Shown here piece after piece: positions 1-7,227 of a DNA stretch of 64,000 nucleotides (position 1 is its first letter; each line of letters opens with the position of its first letter). Origin of the DNA: Streptomyces sp. NBC_00377 (lineage in GTDB: Bacteria; Actinomycetota; Actinomycetes; Streptomycetales; Streptomycetaceae); NCBI RefSeq assembly GCF_036075115.1, contig NZ_CP107958.1, positions 6,758,001 to 6,822,000 on the forward strand, read 5' to 3'. Position numbers and translations under genes: made by a program. Under the pieces are notes generated by a model that did not search any database, was not told where the DNA came from, and worked only from the letters and a program-made list of their open reading frames with translations.

Positions 1-691
1 CGCCCTTGTCGAGCTTCTTCAGGCCCTTCGCCAGCTTGCCGCTGCCGTCCTGGGCGTCGCTCAGCCCGTCGGCGAGGTCCTTGGAGCCCTTCTCGGCCTT
101 ACCGATTCCCCCGGTGAGGTCGTCTGCCCCGTCGGCGGCCTTCGCGGTCGCGCCGTGGATGTCGGAGAACGAGACGAAGATCTTGTCGAGGAAGGACCGC
201 GAGGCCTTCGTGGACGCCGCCCTGCGCACCTCGCCGAAGACCGTGCGCGAGATCTGCCCGACGATGTAGTTGTTCGCGTCGTTCGTGCGTACCTGGAGGG
301 CGCTCGTCTCGGGGGAGTCGCCCGCGCTGGAGGCGATCCGCCTGCTGAAGTCGGCCGGCATGGTCAGTGACAGGTAGTACCTGCCGTCCTCCACGCCCGC
401 ACGCGCCTCGGCTGCGCTCACCTCACGCCAGTCGAAGACCTCGCTGTCGCGCAGGCCCTTGGTGATGTCGTCCCCGGCGCTGAGCCTCTTCCCGTCGGCG
501 GTGGCCCCCTTGTCGTCGTTCACGAGCGCCACGGGGATGCGGTCGAGGTGCCCGTACGGGTCCCAGAACGACCACAGGTACAGCGCGCCGTACAGCAGGG
601 GCAGCAGCAGGAGCGCGACGAGAGCGGCCCGGGGAAGCCTGCCCCGTCCGAAGCGCCGCAGCTCAAGGACGGCCAGTCTCGGCGATCGCAT
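1..691 (-). CDS. YhgE/Pip-family membrane protein, N-terminal part (runs off the left edge)
   Basis: The first 230 residues are visible; the C-terminus lies outside the window. A basic N-terminus (about residues 1-18) is followed by one membrane segment (about 20-42, rich in Leu/Ala ending near LYLWSFWDPYG) and then an extracytoplasmic region with the motif VALVNDDKGAT typical of YhgE/Pip proteins. From about residue 180 there is a Gly/Asp/Lys-rich heptad-like stretch, as in the long coiled region of this family. Family members usually have a C-terminal ABC-2-type membrane block, which would follow outside. Start ATG at 691 has GAGGAGA just upstream and overlaps the end of the ABC gene by 29 nt, so the two are co-transcribed and probably translationally coupled. 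Function in Streptomyces is not established; export or envelope transport is inferred from family and partner. Confidence 0.88.
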   Translation of the reverse strand, partial: MRSPRLAVLELRRFGRGRLPRAALVALLLLPLLYGALYLWSFWDPYGHLDRIPVALVNDDKGATADGKRLSAGDDITKGLRDSEVFDWREVSAAEARAGVEDGRYYLSLTMPADFSRRIASSAGDSPETSALQVRTNDANNYIVGQISRTVFGEVRRAASTKASRSFLDKIFVSFSDIHGATAKAADGADDLTGGIGKAEKGSKDLADGLSDAQDGSGKLAKGLKKLDKG

Positions 692-1535
692 CCGTCTTCT
701 CCTCTTCCTGCTCGGTGCCGGTGGACGGGGTGGAGCCGGCGGGCTCGGCGGGCTCGCTGGGCTCCTTGGGCTCGGCGGGCTCGGTGGGCTCGCTGGGCTT
801 GACGGACTGCGTCGATGCGGCGGTCCCGGTGGACGCGTCGGGCAGGGCGATCGAGCCCGTGGAGACCACGACCGCGCCCTCGGGGGCCTCGCCGCACACC
901 GCGAGGACCGTCGTCCCGGCCTCGGCGAGGGACCTGAGCAGAGCCCAGGCCTCCTCCCGCTCGGCGTCCGCGAGCTTCAGGTCGACGTCGTCGACGCCGA
1001 GGAGGCCGGGGCGCCCGATGAGCGCCAGCGCCACGGACAGCCGCAGCGCTTCGAGCCGCTCCAGATCGCGGACGGCGGTCCGCGGCCCCTTGGGCAGGGA
1101 TTCCTGGTCGAGCCCGGCGGCCGACAGGGCGGCGTCGACGCGCAGCCGCACCCCGGCCGCCCGCTCCGCGCGCGGTCGCAGCAACTCGCGTACGGAGCCG
1201 CCGAACCGCCGCTCCAGCAGCGCCCGTTCGCGCAGGTGCTCCCCGACGGTCAGGGCCGGGTCGAGATCGGTCACGCCGGTGACGTGCGCGAGCGCGCCGA
1301 CGCGCCGCACGGCCGCCGACTGCTTCGGCAGCCGTGCCCCGCCCACCGTCGCCGTCCCCTCGGTGGCCTTCATCCGCCCGGTGAGGGCGAGCAGCAGGCT
1401 GGTCCGGCCGGAGCCGGAGGGCCCCTTGACCGCGATCAGCGAGCCGGGCTCCGCGTCGACGCCGATGCCTCGGAACACCCATCCCCGAGGGCCTCGGAGC
1501 CCGAAGCCGTCGGCTGTGACACCGACTCCGTCCAC
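663..1535 (-). CDS. ABC-type ATPase with degenerate motifs, partner of YhgE/Pip
   Basis: A 290-residue protein with the fold pattern of an ABC nucleotide-binding domain. The P-loop reads GPSGSGRTS (about residues 38-46), with Arg44 where the invariant Lys should be. The Walker B region reads LLGVDD (about 178-183) with Asp instead of the catalytic Glu. No LSGGQ signature, Q-loop Gln or switch His is recognisable in the expected places (DLERLEAL sits where the signature should be, and VLAVCGEAP where the His should be). The last 50 residues are a Pro/Glu/Ser/Thr low-complexity tail coded by 9-nt repeats. The GTG at 1535 is chosen because AGGGGGA lies about 5 nt upstream and the homologous part begins there. 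It precedes and overlaps the YhgE gene. ATP binding without efficient hydrolysis, or a regulatory role, is inferred. Confidence 0.85.
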   Translation of the reverse strand: MDGVGVTADGFGLRGPRGWVFRGIGVDAEPGSLIAVKGPSGSGRTSLLLALTGRMKATEGTATVGGARLPKQSAAVRRVGALAHVTGVTDLDPALTVGEHLRERALLERRFGGSVRELLRPRAERAAGVRLRVDAALSAAGLDQESLPKGPRTAVRDLERLEALRLSVALALIGRPGLLGVDDVDLKLADAEREEAWALLRSLAEAGTTVLAVCGEAPEGAVVVSTGSIALPDASTGTAASTQSVKPSEPTEPAEPKEPSEPAEPAGSTPSTGTEQEEEKTDAIAETGRP

Positions 1536-1556
1536 AGGTCCCCCTGGTTTCAACAA

Positions 1557-1580
1557 TTTGAACTGACTGGTCAGTGCAAA
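1557..1580. promoter_or_regulatory. 24-bp palindrome, probable TetR-type operator
   Basis: Two 11-nt arms, TTTGaACTGAC and GTCAGTgCAAA, flank a 2-nt centre; only one base pair is mismatched. It lies 21 nt upstream of the ABC gene start at 1535, where a repressor could block the leftward promoter. Dyads with ACTGAC/GTCAGT arms are typical of TetR-family sites. No TetR gene is visible in the window; it would have to lie elsewhere. Confidence 0.6.
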
Positions 1581-1709
1581 AAATAACCCGAACCTGCGCT
1601 CGAAGCAAAAGCCCAGGTCAGAACGGATTGTCAGTGGCATACCGCACGATGGGCCCATACGGCACCCCGTATCGGGGCGTGCCGTCACACAGACGACAGG
1701 AGGTTCGTC

Positions 1710-2273
1710 ATGGCCACCTACCACGCAGCCGCCGCACACCGGCGCCGCGCCACCGGCCCTGCACCCTCACTGAACGGCCCGGCGAGCGATGTGCACCCCG
1801 TGCTGCGCCGCACCACGGCCCCGCCCGCCGCCCTCGACCTGCTCGCCCAGGCCCGCGCCGGGCTCGACGAGGCGGCCGTCCTCGAAACCCCCAACGAGCG
1901 CTACGCGACGGCCCATCTCGCGGCCCTGCGCACCGCGGCGGCCGTGCTCGCCGCCCGGGGCCGCCCGGAACCCTCCCCGCGCCGCCGGGCCCGCATCCGC
2001 AGCGCCTGGGAGGTACTCCCCGAGATCGCAACCGAACTCGCCGAGTGGAGCGCGCTGTTCGCCTCCGGAGCCCGGCGCCGCGCCCGGGCCGAGGCGGGCA
2101 TCCAGGGCGCGGCCACCCGACGGGACGCCGACGACCTGATACGCGACGTGGCGATGTTCCTCCGTCTCGTCGAACGCATGCTGGTGCTCCAGCCGGTCCT
2201 GCCGCAGCCACGCCAGGAGGGGGACGACCCGGACGGCTCCGGGGCGGGGCGTGACCTCCCGGACGCGGGCTGA
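1710..2273 (+). CDS. SAV_6107-family HEPN-domain protein
   Basis: A 187-residue, alpha-helical, Ala/Arg-rich protein that matches the actinobacterial SAV_6107 HEPN family in size and pattern (ALDLLAQARAGLDEA, then NERYATAHLAALR, then a helix around EWSALFASGARRRARAEAG). The string R64-YATA-H69 fits the R-X4-6-H motif of HEPN ribonucleases, although many HEPN proteins are not active nucleases. About 30 disordered residues precede the domain and the Asp/Gly-rich C-terminus is also likely disordered. The start is firm: AGGAGG lies 6 nt upstream of the ATG. There is no adjacent nucleotidyltransferase (MNT) partner, so this does not look like a toxin-antitoxin pair. The next gene, 176 nt downstream, is a methyltransferase. 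Cellular role unknown. Confidence 0.75.
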   Translation: MATYHAAAAHRRRATGPAPSLNGPASDVHPVLRRTTAPPAALDLLAQARAGLDEAAVLETPNERYATAHLAALRTAAAVLAARGRPEPSPRRRARIRSAWEVLPEIATELAEWSALFASGARRRARAEAGIQGAATRRDADDLIRDVAMFLRLVERMLVLQPVLPQPRQEGDDPDGSGAGRDLPDAG

Positions 2274-2449
2274 CGTGGGCCCCCGCCACGGCGTACCGCC
2301 GTGACCGGGCGAGGTGCCGGAGGCAATAGGGTGGAAGGCGCCTGAAGCCTTCTCTCCGCCCGCCCGCTCTGCGGGCCGGACCGGCCCGGGGAGGCAGCCC
2401 GTTCGCTCCGCCGCGCAAGAGGCGGTGCCGCGCCGAGGAGTCAACTGCC

Positions 2450-3277
2450 GTGTCGGACCCGATGCGCCCGCCCGTCTCCCCCCACCGCCCCGGAACGACC
2501 CCGCAACGCTCCGAAACCCCTCGGCCCCGGGCCGCCCTCCGCACCGCCGTGGTCTGGGAGGTCCTCCAAGAGGCTCTCGATCGCCGGGTCAAGGCGACCG
2601 GGCGGGAGTCGCTCGACGTCCTCGACACCGGCGGCGGCAGCGGCAACTTCGCGGTGCCCGTCGCCCTCCTCGGGCACCGGGTCACGGTCGTCGACCCCAG
2701 CCCCAACGCGCTGTTCGCCCTGGAGCGCCGTACGGCCGAGGCCGGCGTCGCCGACCGGGTCACGGGTGTCCAGGGCGATGCCCACGGACTCTTCGACGTG
2801 GTCGAGCGGGGCGGCTTCGACGCGGTCCTGTGCCACGGCGTCCTGGAGTACGTCGACGACCCGGCCGAGGGTGTCCGCAACGTGGTGGCCGCGCTGCGTT
2901 CCGAGGGCGTCCTCAGCCTGCTCGCGGCGGGCCTCGGCGGAGCCGTGCTCGCGCGCGCCCTCGCCGGCCACTTCAAAGAGGCCCGGCAGGCCCTCACCGG
3001 CCCGGACGGGCGCTGGGGCGCGGGCGACCCCGTGCCGCGCCGTTTCACGGCGGAGCAGCTCACCTCCCTGGTCGAGGGCGCGGGCCTGCGCGTCGGGTCG
3101 GTGCACGGCGTGCGGGTCTTCGCCGATCTCGTCCCGGGTGTGCTCGTGGACACCGAGCCCGGCGCCCTGGAAGCCCTGCTGAAGCTCGAGGAGGCAGCCG
3201 CCGCGCTGCCCGCCTTCCACTCCGTGGCCACCCAGCTTCATGTGCTGGGGGAGACACGGGGGACCGACGGGACCTGA
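2450..3277 (+). CDS. class I SAM-dependent methyltransferase
   Basis: A 275-residue protein with a clear Rossmann methyltransferase core. Motif I is DVLDTGGGSGNFAVP (about residues 56-70), the acidic end of strand 2 is VTVVDPSP (about 78-85), and motif IV is FDAVLCHGVLEYVDDP (about 124-139), in which His-Gly-Val-Leu-Glu is the hallmark of the Methyltransf_11/UbiE-like group. The first 30 residues are Pro/Arg-rich and probably disordered. The start is GTG at 2450 with GAGGAG about 9 nt upstream. Substrate unknown; similar Streptomyces proteins are annotated only as methyltransferases. The 176 nt before it carry no gene. Confidence 0.85.
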   Translation: MSDPMRPPVSPHRPGTTPQRSETPRPRAALRTAVVWEVLQEALDRRVKATGRESLDVLDTGGGSGNFAVPVALLGHRVTVVDPSPNALFALERRTAEAGVADRVTGVQGDAHGLFDVVERGGFDAVLCHGVLEYVDDPAEGVRNVVAALRSEGVLSLLAAGLGGAVLARALAGHFKEARQALTGPDGRWGAGDPVPRRFTAEQLTSLVEGAGLRVGSVHGVRVFADLVPGVLVDTEPGALEALLKLEEAAAALPAFHSVATQLHVLGETRGTDGT

Positions 3278-3555
3278 GCGTCTCCCGGGGCGGAGCGCTG
3301 ATCAGGGCCTTGGCCGCGCATGGAGTACGCCACAGGCCCCCCGTTCGGGCGCGCTGCGCCGTATGATCGGGGGAGACCGCCCGGCATGACGGGTCGGCCG
3401 CCGGGGAATGGAATCCTCAGCGAGTCGGGACGTCCATGACGGGATCCGGTTGGCCAATTGGCGTAGAGGGGCGGGTTTCACGGGGGCGATTCCCTGCCTA
3501 TCCTGAAGGGACCCCCCGGGTCGCCCCCCGGCGACTGCACGATGAGGAGGACTCC

Positions 3556-3960
3556 GTGCCGCTCTCGGAGCACGAGCAGCGCATGCTCGAGCAGATGGAG
3601 CGAGCGCTGTACGCCGAAGATCCCAAGTTCGCGTCGGCGCTCGAGGGAAGCGGGCTGCGTACGTACACCCGGCGGCGGGTCTACCAGGCGGTCGCAGGCT
3701 TCCTCGTGGGTATCGCGCTCCTCATGGCCGGTATGGTCGCCAAACAGGTCTGGCTGAGCGTGGTGGGCTTCCTCGTCATGCTGGGCTGCGCGGTTCTCGC
3801 GGTGACCGGCTGGCGCAAGGCCCCCAAGCCGGGCGAGCAGTCCTCGGCAGGAGCCCCGGGCGCCCCGCACACCCGCGTGCAGGGTCGGCAGAAGCGCTCC
3901 ATGATGGACCGGATCGAACAGCGCTGGCAGCGCCGCCGTGACGAACAGGGCGGTCACTGA
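3556..3960 (+). CDS. DUF3040-family membrane protein
   Basis: A 134-residue protein. The N-terminal signature PLSEHEQRMLEQMERALYAEDPKFAS (about residues 2-27) is diagnostic of DUF3040, an actinobacterial family often encoded beside the dcw cluster. Two membrane segments follow (about 45-64 and 66-85), then a basic cytoplasmic tail with KRSMMDRIEQRWQRRRDEQ. The GTG at 3556 is chosen because GAGGAGG lies 5 nt upstream and the conserved domain starts there; an upstream in-frame ATG at 3436 would add 40 unconserved residues. Position near mur/fts genes suggests an envelope or division role, which is inference. A perfect palindrome 22 nt past the stop terminates the unit. Confidence 0.85.
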   Translation: MPLSEHEQRMLEQMERALYAEDPKFASALEGSGLRTYTRRRVYQAVAGFLVGIALLMAGMVAKQVWLSVVGFLVMLGCAVLAVTGWRKAPKPGEQSSAGAPGAPHTRVQGRQKRSMMDRIEQRWQRRRDEQGGH

Positions 3961-3982
3961 CATCCCGACATCACCCACAGAC

Positions 3983-4036
3983 GGACAGTGTTGAGGGGCG
4001 ACCACCCGGCCGGGTGGTCGCCCCTCAACACTGTCC
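3983..4036. terminator. perfect 54-nt palindrome between convergent genes
   Basis: Each arm is 27 nt with no mismatch and no spacer (centre between 4009 and 4010, GG|CC). RNA from either strand could fold into a very long hairpin. It sits 22 nt after the DUF3040 stop, so terminator use is likely for that gene; no T-run follows, as is common in Streptomyces. Confidence 0.8.
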
Positions 4037-4191
4037 CGCCACAACCCGACCCCGCCCCGCCCCGACCCCGCCTGCCGGGCCCCGAGCCGTGCCAGACCCC
4101 CGCCGACCCCGTGCCCAGCGCTTAGGGCCCGCCCCAGGGCCACCACCCCGGGCCTCACCTCTGGACCCTCCTGAACCCGGCCCCCGCCTCG

Positions 4192-4544
4192 CGCCCCGCG
4201 CTGTGGGCGCGTGTCAGGTGAGGCCTTCCGCCGATGCGTCGCGGGTTGTGCCCGTGGCCGTGTCGTGCCGACGCGAGGGGTCCCGGGGCGCGTGCCAGGT
4301 CGGGCCACGACGCCCCGCCCCGCGCTGTGGGCGCGTGTCAGGTGAGGCCTTCCGCCGATGCGTCGCGGGTTGTGCCCGTGGCTGTGTCGTGCCGACGCGA
4401 GGGATCCCGGGGCGCGTGCCAGGTCGGGCCACGACGCCCCGCCCCGCGCTGTGGGCGCGTGTCAGGTGAGGCCTTCCGCCGATGCGTCGCGGGTTGTACC
4501 CGTGGCCGTGTCGTGCCGACGCGAGGGGTCCCGGGGCGCGTGCC
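4192..4544. repeat. 124-bp tandem direct repeat, about 2.85 copies, in a gene-free stretch
   Basis: Copies begin near 4192, 4316 and 4440; the third stops at about 4544 after 105 nt. They differ at only a few positions (for example GTGGCC versus GTGGCT, GGGGTCCC versus GGGATCCC, TTGTGCCC versus TTGTACCC). Each unit contains two related 20-mers: GGCGCGTGTCAGGTGAGGCC at 4206-4225 and GGCGCGTGCCAGGTCGGGCC at 4287-4306. The array therefore holds up to six half-motifs alternately spaced by about 81 and 43 nt, the last one truncated. Both strands are open in some frames, but no start with a ribosome site or recognisable protein is present. It lies in the 690-nt gap between the convergent DUF3040 and transglutaminase genes; the rest of the gap (4037-4191 and 4615-4722) shows only GC-rich simple sequence. 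Confidence 0.9.
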
Positions 4545-4575
4545 CCGTCCCGCAGACCTCGCGTCCGGGGCCGCC

Positions 4576-4614
4576 CCGGCAGAGGCTGGGGCCGGGCCCC
4601 CCAGCCTCTGCCGG
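4576..4614 (-). terminator. hairpin terminator for the transglutaminase operon
   Basis: A perfect 16-bp stem (4576-4591 paired with 4599-4614) encloses a 7-nt loop. It lies about 110 nt beyond the stop of the leftward transglutaminase gene at 4723 and is the only strong hairpin there. Use by that operon is inferred from position. Confidence 0.7.
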
Positions 4615-4722
4615 CCGCCCCAGGCCTCCTCGGGCTCGCCCCAGGGCCTCCTCGGGCCCAGGGCGGCTCCTCCGCCTCGGGGCCGGTTCGGCTCACAGGG
4701 CGGGCGGATCGGATCTCTCGGC

Positions 4723-7227
4723 TCAGCCGCCCTGCTGCTGGCCTGACGGGCGGCGTACGAGGGCTGCCAGACGAGCCGCCCAGGACGCCTTGCGGGACTT
4801 CCAGCGGTCGGACAGGTCCCATACCGCGCGGACGGCCGAACGCGGCGCCACGACGGCACGCACGCGCGCGGACCAGCCGGCCTTCTCCCGCAGAGCCGCC
4901 CGCACCCTGCGGACGTCGTCGGCGAGCCCGGCCTCGGCCCTGGGTTCCGGGGCGAACAGCACCTGTTCCACGGCGCCCGCGACCCGGTGCACCGAACGGC
5001 CCACAGTCTCGTCCAGCTCCCCGATCCGGACGATCCGCGCCGCCGCCCGCCGTGGGGTCAACGCCTCGTTCGGCTCGATGCCGTAGTCCCAGGCCGTGTC
5101 GGTCAGCTCGCGCCACACTGCCAGCACATGCCCGACGGCCACGTCGTCGGCCTCCTGCGGCGGCACGTCCAGCAGGACTCCCGGACCGGTGTCGTCCGGC
5201 TGCTCACCGTGGGCGCCGTCCTTGCGCCGGCCCGGGGGCGCCCCGGCCTGCGAGGACGTGGAGTGCTGAGCGGACGCCAGCCGCACCGAACGCCGTCGCA
5301 GCCGCCACAGCATCGGCAGCAGCGGTACGGCGAGTACCGCCAGGCCCAGCAGCGTCCACCCGGCGATCGCGTACCAGCGGGGACCGTCGCCGTCCTGCTG
5401 CGTCGGGTCCAGCGGCAGCGCCGCGGCGCACCCCTCGAGCTTCTTGTCCTGGGCCGAGCAGCTGGTGCTCGCCGAAGGCTCGGTCGAAGGCGCCGCGTTC
5501 GCCGAGCCGGAGGGCTGCGGCAGCGCGGGGACGTCCTCGCCCGTGCTGTCGGGCAAGGTGTAGGTGGGCGTCGAGCCCCGGGTCGGGGTCGGCTCGAAAC
5601 GGGTCCAGCCGACACCCTCGAAGTACAGTTCGGGCCAGGCGTGCGCGTCCTTCAGCCCGACCGCGACCGAGCCGTCCGACTGCGGAGTCCCCGGCGCGAA
5701 GCCCACCGCGACCCGCGCCGGTATGCCCAGCGTGCGGGCCATCGCGGCCATCGCGAACGAGAAGTGGACGCAGAAGCCCTGCTTGTCCCGCAGGAAGCGG
5801 GCGATCGCGTTGGAACCGCTGCCGACCTCGACCTCGGTGTCGTACTCGAAGCCGCCCGTCACCGCGAAGTAGTTCTGGAGCTCGACCGCCTTCTGGTAGT
5901 CGCTCGTGGCGCCCTTGGTGATCTCCCGGGCCTGCCGTGCCACCACCGGCGGGAGGGAGTCCGGAACCTTGGTGTACGCACTCTTCACGGAGCCGGGCGC
6001 GTTGGGTGCCGAGGCCAGCTGCTCCGCCGTCGGCTGCACATCCAGGCTCGTCACCTGGTACGTCTTGCCGCTGGTGTTCTGGCCGTGGTCGCCGACCAGT
6101 GTCATGCCGACCGGCTCGTACCGCCAGTTGCCCTTGATCCGGACGCGGCTCGGCGGGTACGGCATCGGCAGCCAGTCCTGCGCGTACCCGGCGGCGGCCG
6201 CGATGCGGGTGGTGATCTCCGCGCGCTTGACGTCCGGGCCCAGTCCGGTGGGCGAGGGGAACTCGTCCGGGACGGCGACGATGTGACGCTTCGCCGGTTT
6301 CCACGTCGTGCCGTCGAAGTCGTCGAGCGACACGATCCGCAGGTACATGTCCGAGATGTTCGCCGCGTTGGTCCGCAGCGTGAGGACCGTGCGGTCCTCG
6401 TCCACGTTCAGGCTGTCGCGCAGCGAGACGAGCGGGTTGACCGCGGAGATGGTGCCCCCGCTGCCGTTGCCCATGCCCACGCCGGTGCCCGTGCCGCCCA
6501 GCAGGCCGCCCTGTATGGCGGGCAGCGGGAGGAGCGGCACCACGAGGGCCACGCCCAGCGCGGCCATGCCGATCCGCCGGCCGGTGCGTACCGGAGCCAC
6601 CGGGCCGGGTTGCTCGCCCGCTCTGCGCGGCCCGCCGCCGAAGACCCGGCCCCACTGCGAGAGCCGCTCCCGGCCCTCGGCGAGCAGCAGCATCAGATAG
6701 CCGGCCGCGGCGACGAGGAACCACAGCCAGTCGGTCGCCCCGTCGGACAGGCCCGCGGCGACCGAGTACAGCGCCAGCAGCGGCAGACCGGCCGGAGCCG
6801 CGTTGCGGTAGGTCACCGCGAGGGTGTCCACCGCCAGGCCGATCACCAGCACGCCGCCGATGACCATCAGCCGGATGCCGTCGGACAGCGGGGCCGGGAT
6901 CGCGTACCGCCCCACGTCGTCGGCGCCCGTCTGGAGCAGATCACCGAGGTGGCGGAAGACGTCAGGGCCGGGAACGAGGCCGGCGAGGGCGTACTCCCGG
7001 GCGAACAGCAGGGTCAGCAGCACCAGCGTGACCAGGGACTGGGCGGCCACGGTCAACGGCCGGGCCATCGGCACCCGCCGGGTCGCCACGCCCACCCCGG
7101 ACTGGATCGCCAGCAGGAACGCCGCCTGGAGGAGCCAGGTCGCCGGGGTGACGAGAGGCAGCATGGCGCACGCGGCCATCAGCGTCGCCGCCGCCGAACA
7201 CAGCGTCATCCGAGCCCGCCCGCTCAT
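4723..7227 (-). CDS. TgpA-like transglutaminase membrane protein (DUF3488 plus transglutaminase core)
   Basis: An 834-residue protein. The N-terminal 230 residues hold about six or seven membrane segments (the TgpA_N/DUF3488 block). A large extracytoplasmic part carries a transglutaminase-like core with Cys486 in QGFCVHFSFAMAAMARTLG and His529 in KDAHAWPELYFEGVGWTRFEP. The position of the third catalytic residue, normally Asp in a DPT motif, is Glu (about 545). A Ser/Pro/Thr linker, one more membrane segment (about 625-645) and a cytoplasmic DUF4129-like tail follow. It is last in the MoxR / DUF58 / transglutaminase operon, overlapping the DUF58 gene by 4 nt (ATGA). This trio recurs in many bacteria; a role in modifying or cleaving envelope peptides is suspected from family but unproven. 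Confidence 0.92.
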   Translation of the reverse strand: MSGRARMTLCSAAATLMAACAMLPLVTPATWLLQAAFLLAIQSGVGVATRRVPMARPLTVAAQSLVTLVLLTLLFAREYALAGLVPGPDVFRHLGDLLQTGADDVGRYAIPAPLSDGIRLMVIGGVLVIGLAVDTLAVTYRNAAPAGLPLLALYSVAAGLSDGATDWLWFLVAAAGYLMLLLAEGRERLSQWGRVFGGGPRRAGEQPGPVAPVRTGRRIGMAALGVALVVPLLPLPAIQGGLLGGTGTGVGMGNGSGGTISAVNPLVSLRDSLNVDEDRTVLTLRTNAANISDMYLRIVSLDDFDGTTWKPAKRHIVAVPDEFPSPTGLGPDVKRAEITTRIAAAAGYAQDWLPMPYPPSRVRIKGNWRYEPVGMTLVGDHGQNTSGKTYQVTSLDVQPTAEQLASAPNAPGSVKSAYTKVPDSLPPVVARQAREITKGATSDYQKAVELQNYFAVTGGFEYDTEVEVGSGSNAIARFLRDKQGFCVHFSFAMAAMARTLGIPARVAVGFAPGTPQSDGSVAVGLKDAHAWPELYFEGVGWTRFEPTPTRGSTPTYTLPDSTGEDVPALPQPSGSANAAPSTEPSASTSCSAQDKKLEGCAAALPLDPTQQDGDGPRWYAIAGWTLLGLAVLAVPLLPMLWRLRRRSVRLASAQHSTSSQAGAPPGRRKDGAHGEQPDDTGPGVLLDVPPQEADDVAVGHVLAVWRELTDTAWDYGIEPNEALTPRRAAARIVRIGELDETVGRSVHRVAGAVEQVLFAPEPRAEAGLADDVRRVRAALREKAGWSARVRAVVAPRSAVRAVWDLSDRWKSRKASWAARLAALVRRPSGQQQGG

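Noticed and set aside
4192..4544. CRISPR array
   Set aside because: Units are 124 bp tandem direct repeats with no unique spacers and no cas genes nearby.
4014..5116. Coding ORFs in the 124-bp repeat on both strands
   Set aside because: Frames are open only through GC bias; no ribosome site, start context or family similarity.
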